From: Aplidium turbinatum
Lineage: Eukaryota > Chordata > Ascidiacea > Aplousobranchia > Polyclinidae
Assembly (NCBI GenBank): GCA_918807975.1
Contig: OU964922.1
Span: 24,912,329 to 24,976,328, forward strand
Reading direction: 5' to 3'
DNA: 64,000 nt
Positions 48,001-58,984 of the stretch are shown piece by piece. Each line of letters starts with the position of its first letter. Position 1 is the first letter of the stretch. Both the position numbers and the translations under genes were made by a program. Below the pieces are notes generated by a model. That model had not been told where the DNA came from, did not search any database, and saw only the letters and a list, made by a program, of their open reading frames with translations.

Positions 48001-51000
48001 AAATATAATTTTGGCTATGATAACTTACCATCGACCACATATTCAAGAACTAGACCTGCGTAGAGTGATGAAAGCTAGAGCTGCAAAACCCAGTGAAAAA
48101 ACACGAAAATTTAAAGTTCCCGCAAAGCTTAATTTTGATGCAGTGAAATACTTCGAATTGATTAACTGGACAAATCTTCCTATCACGGAACCTCCTGTAA
48201 TTAAAACAATGACGGATGCTGAGCTCCGGCAATTCATCATGATAGATGTGACTCCCACTGTATTTTTTTTCTCCAAAATTCCATATCACACGCAGGCTGT
48301 TGAAAGGCTCGTGAAGCTAGTTACCGACTCATCTAAAGCAGTTTAAAATATGGACCGAGATATGAAAACGGCTTCATTCGTGCCCGAATTGCTTCTTGTC
48401 AGTTAATGCCGACATTTGAGTCTACGTGACTTTACTCACTTCAATTTATAACTGTTTATTATATTGCTTGCAGTCTTTGTATGCATAAACGCATAAATTA
48501 ATTGGAAGTGACTTTGCGAGTTGGCCACCTGTCAAATAAAGTTTAAGCTTGTGAGTCCATTCTGGGCCATCTGATGGTGAGTGTTAATGGGCGTTTACCT
48601 GTTGGACCGCGGCTGGTCTATCCGCCAAACCAAGTCACTTTAAAATTAATATGCTGAAAGAGGGTGAAGTCAAAACTCTTTAGTACACACATTTTTATTG
48701 TATTTGTTGTTATGTTGAAACCTTTTGATATGCCTACATAGCGAGTTAAAATCGAAAAAAAATTGCCATGCAGTTCTTGTATGCATGAGTGCCTAAATTT
48801 GTATGTCGCGGGGGGAGATCAAAAACTTGTTCAAACCTCTTCAATTTTTTACATTGTGTTTTGGTGATATATTGGCAACTTTTGCCATATCTAGCTAATG
48901 TGCTATCAGGTCAGTTCAAACACATTCGGCTTAGACTTTTCCATCATACAACTTCACAGCGCCGCACAGTGGTGTAATCTAGTCAACACAGAAAACTCCA
49001 AATGTTTCTATGACATCATAAAAACATTTGTTATATATTCTGCTGAAAAGTAATATCCCTACTCAAGGGGTGGGCGTAATAAGCATTTCTGTGTCATGTT
49101 AGTTTTCAAGTTTACAAATTGTCGCATGTCACATTAGAATAATTGTGCTTTATATTTTAATTGTATTGCAGCCTGATAGTGGAATTGCTTATTTTATTAG
49201 CAAAATATGTGATAGGCCTATTTATCACAACGCATAAATAAAACAATAAATATAGGACAGAAGCAAAATGTTAAAAGTTTTTGGAAACCAGGTATCTTGA
49301 GGAACAACAAACTTGTTTTGTATAGAAGAAAAACTTTAAACTAGGTGGCTAAAATAGCTAGTGATGTACGCAAGGATCGAACTGTACCTGTATATAGTCT
49401 TAGTCAGGAGATCCCCTATCCTTAAAGGAACTCAATAAATGTACCTGTATATATTATCGTCAACAACGAATACACCAAAACATTTTCGATGGAAATAAAT
49501 CCACCTAGGTTAAAAGTAAAATCCTCCCATTGGAAAGTGACGCTCTAAAGTTAACTTATCAGATCACAACCCCACGTTTCAAACGATGAAAACAATATCG
49601 TTGTTTTTCAACTGCCTTTCCACCAGTAGCGATACCGAAGAGATTTTTTAAACTCTGGGCTACCAGTTACATTATTATGATGTTACTGATATCAAACCAT
49701 GTAAAATATTGAGATTCAAAGTTAAGCATCTAACCTACAGTAAATAAAAGTTTAAAACGAAGTTGAGAAATTTGTCGTTTTTTTGTGGTAAGATTTTGTG
49801 TTCAATACGTTATTAATGGATAAGTCTGGCTTTCGTTATCAACGCATTGCACACTGGATTGAAATACCTGATAGCACTCACCATAGCCATCAATGAAAGT
49901 CACTAAGGTACTCACCTATTTGTTGAATGGCTGTTTTCGTTGGACTCGGGAGCTGTTACCTGATCAAAATAATGCAGAGGTTACAATTCATAAAATGGTG
50001 AATGATTAAATGAATGAATTGATTGCATTGAATTGACTGAAATATTGAATCGAATAAGACTGTGAATATGGAATGAATTCTATGAATAATGGAATGGAAT
50101 TCTATGAAATAAAAATGTTAAAAGTTTTGAGAAGTCGGATATGTTGAAGAGCAACAAACTTGTCTGATGTATAGAAGAAAAACTTTAAACTAAGTGGCTG
50201 AAATAGGCTAATGAACGCAAAGATCGAACTGTAGGCTACATGTACTTATCATCATCAAAAATGAATAATTATTATTGTAGTTGTTTGAAAACCAACAGAT
50301 AATGAAAAAGTTGTACTGACGTTTCTTTTTTTTTGTAAATGTTTTTAGTTTTCCCTCAGTCAAAAGTAGCCTGGATTGTGCATTGTGTGCATCTCATTAT
50401 TATGTAAACATGATTACGGTTGCGTAGTAGAGTAGAAAGAGTCCTGCAAGACGGTCAGAAAGACATCGTTTGCACTTGCATACTTAGTTTTTCACAGAAC
50501 AATGAATAAGATGTCAGAAAGCAGGTACAAAGACTGGCTTCCTACGCACAGTCAAAATATTTCAACAACCTGGCAAAAACCTGAATAGCCTACGACAAAA
50601 TGTATATGAAAGAATATGTCCAATGTTCATGTAATGTTGTTATATTTAAATGCAGGTGCAAATGCAGTTTAAAATAATTTTGCCTAACATTAAATGCCTT
50701 TACAAGAAGCATTATGGCATGTTTAAAATGCGTAGATTGTTACTGTTTGTATCAGTGTTATTGCTACACTGCTGTAATTGCATGTAGCCTATTGTCCCAG
50801 ACAACTACTTTATCTGGTCCACATCGCTTGGGCGCTTGATTAAGCCACGACCTGTTGACAGGTTTTATTTTGCAGATGTTGGAGAATGGTTGCAAGTGGA
50901 TTTTTTGATCCCGACTGGAGTAGTTGGAGTAATAACTCAAGGACACCCGAGTGGTGCTGGTCACTGTGTAACTGGATTCCAAATATCATATGGAAATTCG

Positions 51001-52569
51001 ACAAATCAAATGCAAGTAATTCAAGCTTCCACAGGAGGCGATAAAGTAAGTTAACCCTTTAACTACCACTGGCTCCTTAAAGAGCTCAAGACTTCCCCTA
51101 AAAAATACACACTGTTTGCAATCACCAAAACTCTGTTCTTTGTTTGCCAAACTGCCTGGATTTTGGGTCTTAGACTTACTTTATTAGAAAGAAGAAGACT
51201 TGCATTTTTTTCAAGTTGAAAAAAGTACGAAGAACTGTTTACGAAGAGCAACTGTACGAAGAACTGTTTACGAATAATTCGCCTATAACCGTTTGTATTT
51301 GAACTTTTTCTCCAATTTTTCATCATTAATAGGAAATTTTGTATAATAGGAAATTATGTATTTGTATAAATTTTGTAGGAAATATATGAGTATTTTTTGC
51401 AAAGTGAAGCATATTCGGTTCTTTTCTCTCATAACGCATTAACATCACTGCCACAACGTTTGTGCAGAGAGCCTGACAATTGCCTGACATGTAGCGGTGA
51501 AATTTATCGCAATTTGAAGTTTTTGTTTCAGATGTCCAAACGAAAACGAAAAAAATATGAAAAACGCAAAATTTTGTAGTTTAATGTTAGTCATTTTTAA
51601 GGCAATATCAAGAAAAAATACACAAAATTTGTAAACATACTTCAAAAATCTGTTAAATATACCGTACAACAACTTTCATGTTTTTTTTGTTGTCAGTCAT
51701 CCTTCCCAAAATACATCAAATACAAAAAATGCTCAGAACCAAAGAAATGCTCAATTAAAATTCAAAAATTGCATCAAAACACAGTGAAAGTTGAAGGATT
51801 TAAATCCTGAATTTTGAATTTCACTAAAACATTGCGTTTTGCATCATCAAGAAATACTTCGAATTATCAACGACAAGGATTGAACTTCCAGATAACTGTA
51901 GGCTACAACTTTGTTTATTAATTAAAATAGCCTCCCACGTTCTAACGATAAAGTTTGAAAACTCTTTGAAGTTTATTATACTGTTAGTTCGCGCATGCCC
52001 AGGGTTAGCACAAATACAGAAACCTGACTGCAATTTTTAAAAGGTAAATGCCACCTTAAAGTATCGTAGCAACTTTAACAAAAACAAAGTAAAAAAGTAG
52101 TAAACTTGAAGGTGACGCAATAATTTTGCGATTTCAACAACTTTCCTTGCAACGTCAAGGCAAAATGACAACTATTCTCAACATATCATTGGATGAACCT
52201 GTTTGAAATATCTTGACTTCTCATATAATATGCGTGAAATTTTGTAACGTCTTTGAAATTCGTTAATTATCCTGCTTGGATGTTTGCCACCACATCCTTT
52301 CATCTTCTGATTTTAACACCTGAATAAAAATCAATCTGTAGCGCGTGTTTACTTGGATTTTGTGATGAATTGATAAAATGTGTTTTTACATTAAAACTTT
52401 CCATTTGCACTAAACTTTGTTTTTCAAGACTTTTGAAGCGAATCCTGCAGATGGAAATACCCACGTGACAAATCGGTTTCCTGCTCCTGTGACCGGAAGA
52501 TACTTTCGCCTCATTGTTGGTTCTTACCGCCGTGGCCCCCACTTAAGGATGGAGTATCTGCTGTGCTAA
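41803..52569 (+). CDS. Gene B: secreted collagen-sushi-F5/8C protein, apparently intact
   Basis: Exons are 41803-42076, 42638-42682, 43126-43449, 44710-44850, 50876-51045 and 52429-52569. Joined they give 365 codons with stop, all introns GT-AG and all phases matching. Residues 1-18 are a signal peptide. A collagen-like stretch lies at about 52-70 (GQLGPKGDKGDIGPLG), and a short coil at 78-106. An enlarged sushi region runs 107-214, and an F5/8C domain about 215-364 with YGRLDQSRGYGTW, GEWLQVDFLIPTGVVG, GFQISYGNS and PVTGRYFRLIVG. I expect a secreted, perhaps trimeric, lectin-like protein; function is inferred. The first ATG opens the leader shared by all three copies. AATAAA follows at 52670. 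The 6 kb intron 4 holds a duplicated segment and two transposons. Confidence 0.75.
43126..43449 (+). CDS. Gene B exon 3: enlarged sushi region
   Basis: 324 nt against 189 nt in A and C. It begins IRCRVPDAPQFGSVFPNVAE and reaches a second and third cysteine. Then VGATITY recurs with a fresh second and third cysteine before the tryptophan and fourth cysteine (ERPTCVL). The linker VGATSPVGLSVGATITY shows a short repeat. Donor is the weak GTTAGC. Confidence 0.8.
44305..44393 (+). repeat. tRNA-derived repeat in intron 3 (gene B copy)
   Basis: A-box-like TAACTCAGTTGATTAAATG and B-box GGTTCGACTC, with CAT in the anticodon-loop position. The acceptor arms do not pair, so it is not a working tRNA gene. 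Confidence 0.5.
44710..44850 (+). CDS. Gene B exon 4: F5/8C N-terminal part
   Basis: 47 codons, phase 1 to 1, acceptor AACAG, donor GTGAGT. Reads LKDGRIKDNQMSASS, then YGRLDQSRGYGTWRP; joined to exon 5 it gives the continuous F5/8C core PYVGEWLQVDF. Confidence 0.8.
44960..47150 (+). repeat. Intron 4 segment, C-like copy (B1)
   Basis: It aligns with intron 4 of gene C, including the C-specific string ACGGTATACTGCATAGTC. It is interrupted by the hAT-like MITE at 46265 and cut at 47153 by another transposon. Confidence 0.7.
46265..47072. mobile_element. hAT-like MITE
   Basis: Ends CAGGGGTTCC at the left and GGAACCCCTG at the right, with ATAGG near both flanks where the uninterrupted paralogues have one copy. 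Subterminal CGTACCACT motifs occur at both sides. No transposase is recognised in the 808 bp interior. Confidence 0.65.
47154..48890 (+). mobile_element. Degraded DNA transposon, second TAGGGTGG family
   Basis: The left end TAGGGTGGATCAAAATATCC starts where the B1 intron copy breaks off, and the B2 copy begins at about 48893. The right terminal repeat was not found, so the end is approximate. The opening TAGGGTGG resembles the ends of the element at 26479-30066. It carries the transposase-like fragment at 47957-48430. Confidence 0.5.
47957..48430 (+). pseudogene. Transposase-like fragment (HTQAVER family)
   Basis: The open frame 47957-48346 reads HRNSYFAHPENIILAMI, then FKVPAKLNFDAVKYFELINW, EPPVIKTMTD and PYHTQAVERLVKLVTDSS. 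After a frameshift it continues KYGPRYENGFIRARIAS and LMPTFEST. I know this order from uncharacterised, transposon-linked proteins of insects and cnidarians. The N-terminal half is missing or unrecognisable, so it is a dead fragment. Its biochemical role is not known to me. Confidence 0.6.
48893..50810 (+). repeat. Intron 4 segment, A-like copy (B2)
   Basis: It aligns with 24490-26460 and 30090-30550 of gene A. It includes the A-specific TCCACCTAGGTTAAAAG stretch that B1 and C lack. It leads directly into exon 5 of gene B. Confidence 0.7.
50876..51045 (+). CDS. Gene B exon 5: F5/8C middle part
   Basis: 170 nt, acceptor TTTTGCAG, donor GTAAGT, phase 1 to 0. Reads WLQVDFLIPTGVVGVITQG, then CVTGFQISYGNSTNQMQVIQ. 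This is the only copy of the exon in the window with an intact acceptor. Confidence 0.85.
52429..52569 (+). CDS. Gene B last exon: F5/8C C-terminal part
   Basis: 141 nt including TAA. Acceptor CAAG. Reads TFEANPADGNTHVTNRF, PVTGRYFRLIVGSY, LRMEYLLC. The closing cysteine is the usual end of an F5/8C domain. Confidence 0.85.
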   Translation, partial: TFEANPADGNTHVTNRFPAPVTGRYFRLIVGSYRRGPHLRMEYLLC

Positions 52570-52669
52570 AGCAATTTATGCTGCTGAATGTAGCAGATGG
52601 TGGATGGTGCATCCGTTATCTGAACGTAAAATTGCAAAGAGAAAATTCTGTGTAGTTATTCGTCATGTC

Positions 52670-52675
52670 AATAAA
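52670..52675 (+). promoter_or_regulatory. Polyadenylation signal of gene B
   Basis: AATAAA about 100 nt after the stop. Gene C has the same hexamer at 61887-61892; gene A reads CATAAA at the matching place. Confidence 0.6.
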
Positions 52676-55600
52676 ATCTAAGTATAATCATAAAAATTAA
52701 TTCTGAATAAACAATGCAAAATATTTGTTTGTTGTGCAAAGTGGTGGCGTTTGAAATAAAACTGATCAGTAGGCTATATAAATAAGCAGTAATTCACCAA
52801 ACGTCGTGCAAGAAACCAGACAGGGACAAAAGAAGAAACAAAGAAAAGTCAAGATGGCGCCCACGTGCAAAGTATTGTATGTCATATGTTGCAATGACCA
52901 GATGCAATCAATAGTTACGCAGTGTTGAAGAATTGTTTTTCGGATATCAGCTTCTTATGAATCTCACAAAAAGTCGGGCTCTCAATCTTGGGGAATTAAA
53001 CTACTTTGTCAAATTAAAATAAGCTGTCATAAATTTTCCAATAAAAATCAAACTAGCTATTAACATAATGCATTGCGACCTAAATCAAACATAAAAATAA
53101 AAATCAACCCGAAATACAGCAGCACTGTTGATGCTTTTAGTTCTATACAAATCAAAATTTTACCCAACAAATTTATTGAAATAAAGTGTTTGAGATGAAT
53201 AAACGTCAAAAAGCCGGTTTTTATTCTAATTTCCCTAAAATAGCTTCAAAATTGACCAAACGCATATTTCGGAACATAGATTAATGTTAAACGAAACAAA
53301 AAAATTACTTTTGCTGATAAATATAAGGCGTTTTTGGGCGTTTTTAAATTTCAAAGTAATTGCACTAACATTTATGATATTTAATAGTTTTATGAAATTG
53401 TCTAGGCACCCGAGACGAAATGCTTATTGTGAAAGACACGAAGGTAGAAAAATGACCAGTGTAGGTTTAGAAAATTCGCAAAGAATAAAAACTAAAAGTG
53501 AAGAAATTTCACATTTCTAGCGTAATACCTTCTGTGAAATATTTCACTACAAGAGTGGGGCGTCCTCATAAAACCACGTGTCTCTACATATAGGGTTAAA
53601 ATGTATGTCATTATGTGGATTAATACAGTCCTAAATGAGATTCACTCCACTAGCTTCTTCATACAGTGGAATGACTGTTAAATGGACAATCAGCTGATGA
53701 ATTTAATGAAATTACAGGAAGATGCTAACAAAATTAGAGAAAGTCGCAAAGAGTAGGCTACTCGCAAGCTAAATTTGTTGTGAGAACTAAGAATTAAAAA
53801 GAAAAAGATTTTCTGGGAACGGTACTCTCCTACAAAACTACTTCGCAGGCTCAATCGTACAAACTAAAATTTATTCTATCGCAGGCTATGTTGGAAAAGA
53901 TTCGCTAGCTGTTGATAGTCTAGTAACAGATGTATCAAGAAACTCAAACACATTATCGATTAGTTTAAACTTCTATGGAAAATTCATCGTATGTCTGATA
54001 TGTACAGTAGTTGCAAGCATGTAGAACAAATTTAAACAATAATGACATTTTGGATGAGTTGGTACTTTTGAAAGAAAGCTACACAGCAAACTTGAGCTGC
54101 AAACCGGAACTCATCACCCATGATCTTTATTCAAGGAAAACATTAATCACAACTTTCGAAACACTTTTCCAAATATTTATGTTGCTGTGAGAGTATTTTA
54201 AGTATACCAGTACTTCCAACGGTTGCGTGTTGAAAACGTGGTTTTAGCACACTAAAATTTGTAAAGAATTGCTTGTAAACCATGACTCCAAACCGATTGA
54301 ACAGCCAGTACATGTTGTGCACCAAATCGTAGCTTACGTTGCATTTGATGCTGTGATTCACAACTTTGCATTGCTACAGGTCCGAGTAGAATGAACGATT
54401 TTTTGAGCTATTTTCATTGCCTGCAGCCCATTTGTATGCTCACAATTTTTTCTCCATGTAAAAAGATAAAGGGGGATCCCATACTTGATTCAAGTGTCGG
54501 GTATAAGAAGATAAGGTTCTCATTGTACTAGGCCTTGTTTTCAACAACCAGCTGAAGCCGGGGGTCGTACCAGGTTTGCATAATTGGAAAGCCAACGCCT
54601 TATCCGTTGCGCCATCCAACCGCCATGTAGGCTACACTAAAATCATCAGATACAACAATTTCGATTCGCATCATTATTGGAACCAATACTGGCCTGGCAC
54701 GTCGACTTGTCAAGGGGTGCAAACTTTATCACCGACCAAACAACGGCTCCTCCAAGATTTTACACAACAAACAGACAAGAATGGGTAACAGCTAACAGGA
54801 TCATCAGCAGACACGCCCGCACTAGCCAAATACTATTTGGATGGAGTACTCTCAGCAGTCCTTAATGCTCACACTGGATATGGAGCAGTAGCCTACACGC
54901 ATATGACGATATTTTTTCAACACTGGTTTAAGCGTCAAATGCACCGCATATATGTGATGTGTACACCATACGAATATAGGCTTACTATAATTTTTGCAGA
55001 CAAAATAGTGAGAAACAATAGCAATTTTTCTGCAAGTGTAGTTGAGTGATTTTGGTTGATTTTCATATTGAAAGAAGTTTTTTTTTTATAACGATAGGTT
55101 GAAAAACTTTAAACTTTAAAGAAATTCAAGTTCACGCTGAGGAAAGCAGGTCAAGTTCAGCATAAAAGATATGATACAACTCATGATACAAATTTGTTGC
55201 TTTTATTTTTGCTGGAAATTTTTTTTTGGGGGCCCATTTTTCGTATTGTTTCTCGACCAGTTCTGTTTCTCTCGGAGGCCCTGTGCGAAACCACCAGGAC
55301 TAACCTATCAAGGCTTTGTCAGTTCAAGGATAAAGATTCAAAACCAACCAACCGGTAAATTATTCAGGGCCTCTGAAAAATCAAAATACTTGTAACTTGA
55401 AGTACGTTTGTAACTCGAAGTATAAAAAATAGACTAACTATATAAGTAGATGTCAAGCTTAGTTTTTCCTAATGCCGGTCCTCAAGGCTATTTTCATTTT
55501 AAAACCGGTCCGTGATAGAAAAAAGGTTGAAGATTGCTGTGGTGTAGACAAAGAGAATAAATCATAATCAAATAACCCTAGATTAGTATATTATCTGATT

Positions 55601-55858
55601 TACACCAACTGTAATCAGTTGAGCTCCATTTAAATATTAATTTGTGCGCGTCGGCAACCTTTTTTCAATTTTAAAAAATTCTTCAGTTTTTTATTTAATC
55701 TGAAGCAAAAATGCTTGTTGAAGACTACAGGAAATAGTCAACAAGGCTGTTTTCATGTTGCTGGGCATAACATTACAACAACTTTCAAACAGACACCAAT
55801 TGATTCCTTTTGTCGTTACAGTACAATCTGTAAGGTTGCAGTGTAACAATCTTTCATA

Positions 55859-56132
55859 ATGCTGACTAAACTCATTGCAATGTTGATCTTCGTTCATCTT
55901 GTTTGTGGAATAAACCCTTCAAATTTGTGTGTACCTCTTAGTCAAATGGTCGATCAACATCAGCAGGTACAATCGCCACCCGACGTTATCCAGGAACATG
56001 CCTGTAAAATGGGGCCTGCAGGCCAACTTGGGCCAAAAGGTGACAAGGGGGACATTGGACCACCCGGCCAGTGCAATTGTGACGACAGCCCAAGAAATCA
56101 AGCTCTAGTAGAACAGTTAAAAATTCTCAATG
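55859..56132 (+). CDS. Gene C exon 1: signal peptide and collagen-like segment
   Basis: 274 nt, phase 1. MLTKLIAMLIFVHLVCG leader, then six uninterrupted G-x-y triplets closing with GPPGQCNCDD. The cysteine pair could link chains of a trimer (inference). Confidence 0.8.
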
Positions 56133-57185
56133 GTAAGTTGCTGATGTCACATATAACAAAATTGTAGTAGATCATCTTCGGTCAACATTCAAACATTTGT
56201 TTTGACAACACAAGCAAATAAAAATGTATGAAAAAAATTTAAATACAAAAACTTTCGATATTGTATTGTTAAAAAAACTATTTAACTTCGGTATTTCATT
56301 GTGATTCGTGATAAACAATTACATTACATATTTTCTATAGATTTACAAAGATAAAATTCACTCTAAAATTGCTCAAAAAATCTGAAAATGCCCATTAAAC
56401 TTCACACGACTTTTTAGCACTGCTGTCGCGCCATTTCATTGCGTGCGAGTATTGTTACATTACAATCACGCTGCCTATTCACTTATTCTGTCGTTATTGC
56501 AAGTCAGTTCTTCAAGGGATTTCAATAAAATTTACAATACATATTGAGCACGATTTCGTGTTATTAAAATTTATAAAACTTTAATATTTTATAAAATTTA
56601 CACTGAAAAGATTAAAAGTTAATTTTCAGTTAACACTGTTTACTATTCATAATAATACACTGTGGTCATTATAAAACTTGTTTTTCAGACACTGTCCAAC
56701 AGCTTGTTAACCTCACTCTGCGTTCGCCAAATGGTATGTCATCATGAATAATTGTGTTTGTTTTTATTAAAATCTCTTGTAGCTTTACATTACTTTGTCT
56801 GGGACAACATAGCCTACTGTTCATGTATGTATATTAAATGGAACTACAACTGTGCTATGTCCAATTTTCTAAAAAAATAAATCTTTCTTGAATGTAAGAC
56901 GTTTGATCAACTAAAAAAGTAATTAACTTGTTTTCAAAAACGGAAAGGATTTCGTTAATGATACAACTTCTTCTGAAACAAAAAGGGAGAAAAAACTTTC
57001 CAAATGCTTAAAAAAGTAAAGAAAGTGATTAAAAATCACAGTTAAAAACAGCTAAAATGTTCTGCAGCGAAATGTTTGCATTTAAAGTTATTATTTTCAT
57101 ACTGCTGCTGAGCTGAATTACATAACAGTCCACTGGGGATGCAATTACAAAACAGTTTAGATAGATTTCATTACATTATGTGCAG

Positions 57186-57374
57186 ATATACGATGCCGCG
57201 TACCTGGCCCTCCTCAATTTGGTTCCGTGTTTCCAAATGTTACTGAAGTACCAGTTGGAGCTACAATTAATTACAGGTGCAAAAATGGATACGGGTTTGT
57301 CGGTGTGGGTCAATCGGTGATCGCTGCATGCAAAGAAGATCTGGGATGGACCCGAGAACGACCAACTTGTCAGG
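57186..57374 (+). CDS. Gene C exon 3: sushi domain with GC donor
   Basis: 63 codons with all four cysteines and the tryptophan (DLGWTRERPTC). The exon ends CAGG and the intron begins GCAAGT where gene A has GTAAGT. AG|GCAAGT is the accepted form of a GC-AG intron, so splicing may still work. Confidence 0.8.
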
Positions 57375-57747
57375 GCAAGTTAGCTTTGTGGTTTTCATAT
57401 TTTTTCTTATTTTGTTTAACAAAACAATGCTGTTGTGAATTGGAGCTTTCTTGAGGTGGATGTAAAAACGGTTGATAAAGCTTGCTATTAAAAAATAGTG
57501 GTGGGATGGCGCAGTGGATAAAGATGGCGGCTTTCAAATAAGAAATGAAACCTTGCTTGACACCCTCTTCCAAGTTAGTTGTTGATAAACACCGCTAAAA
57601 AGGATAAAACAAACTAAAATGAGTGGGCTCCTAAACAATCGTGGGACCTCATGGGGCGGTTAACACTCCATAAGTTTATAACCATAAGTTTATAACTACT
57701 CAGCGCCAAGCAATTTAGGGACTGCCAGAGTGTTAGTACGTATAATC

Positions 57748-58163
57748 ATGGCCACCTGGAGATGCGGCCTGATTTGTCACATTTTGCAGATTTTGATTAC
57801 AGCTACTGCCGATGCTTGACTGACATTTTTTGAGATGTTTTTACTTTTTGCGGTTTCCTAATGACATAAAACTTTTTTGTTGCCTTGGGGAAGCAGTAGC
57901 AAATGAGAAAAAGTAAGTTGAAAAACGCAAAATCAGACTGCTATTGAAAATTAACAGTCTGACTAAAATCTTCGAAATCAAATTTTCTTTGTTTTTCAAC
58001 ATGTGAGAATGTTAAAACCTATTGTGTCATCTGGGGAAAGGAATAAAGAAAGCTTAAAAATCTACTTTTTAGAAAAAATTATTTAAACGTTCGCCCAAAG
58101 TTAGAAAAACCTGGAAATTTCAGCAAAATGTGACAAATCAGGCCGTATCTTTAGGTGGCCATG
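57748..58163. mobile_element. MITE specific to gene C intron 3
   Basis: Inverted ends of about 40 bp: ATGGCCACCTGGAGATGCGG at the left and TTTAGGTGGCCATG at the right, both continuing through CAAATCAGGCC and CAAAATGTGA on the inner side. GTATAATC flanks both sides (57740-57747 and 58164-58171). Gene B keeps the empty site GTACGTATAATCTATG. It therefore inserted after the B/C duplication. Confidence 0.85.
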
Positions 58164-58843
58164 GTATAATCTATGTTGACTACCGAGGCCAGACTCTTCA
58201 ACCCAGCTCAAGACGAGAGCACATATTTATTCAAAATCGGACTAAAAACAAAACAAAGCTTGTAGTTGAATTAGTTGACATCGGTAGGTAAGTAATATAA
58301 CGGTAGGTAATATAACCAAATTTCAATTGAAACCTTTGCTTTCAGGAAATTTCTAGCTTCAATAAAACAACGACGTAATCTGTGACTTGTTCTAATTTTG
58401 ATGGACTTACATGAATTAATGTCTTGATTCTGATATCCATCCGATAACTCAGTTGATTAAATGCCTGATTTCATAAACAAAAAAAATACGATCAAGCGAC
58501 GCTGGTTCGACTCTCGCGTAGGGTGCATCATTCCCATTCATTTCTAACACTCAACTTGTGCCATTAAGAAATGGTGACCATTTTGATCAATCAAAAGGAA
58601 TATGGGGGTCATCGGACTCCCTACTACCACCTCCTCTCCCCCTTAAAAATTGGTTTAGTAAAATCACTATAACTTTAAAAACTAAACAAGATAACTAGGC
58701 CTACGTAGAGTTTCATATTAAATTTATTGCAACAACTTGATATACTTCAAACATGCAAAGAAAATAACGTTTTGAAAAATTTATACATACTTTATCGACA
58801 AAAGGTGTAAGACTAAACATTTTTAGCAAGCGTATTGTAACAG

Positions 58844-58984
58844 AATGCAAGGCTGGATTGAAAGATGGGAGAATCAAGGACAACCAAATGTCAGCCAGTA
58901 GTCATGTCAACAGTGGGCATCTACCACAATATGGTCGATTAGATCAATTACACGGATCGGGAACTTGGTATCCAAGAGGTCCAT
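58844..58984 (+). CDS. Gene C exon 4: F5/8C N-terminal part
   Basis: 47 codons, same phases as gene B. Reads CKAGLKDGRIKDNQMSASSH, then LPQYGRLDQLHGSGTWYP. Confidence 0.75.

Larger units (their letters stand above)
39372..53152 (+). repeat. Tandem duplication unit 1 (carries gene B)
   Basis: It starts in the MITE at 39211-39535 and ends in the gene-downstream block. It is followed directly by unit 2. Upstream sequence, SINE, gene body and intron sequences correspond in order, with starts 14,056 bp apart for the two first exons. Unit-specific insertions and deletions are listed separately. Confidence 0.85.
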
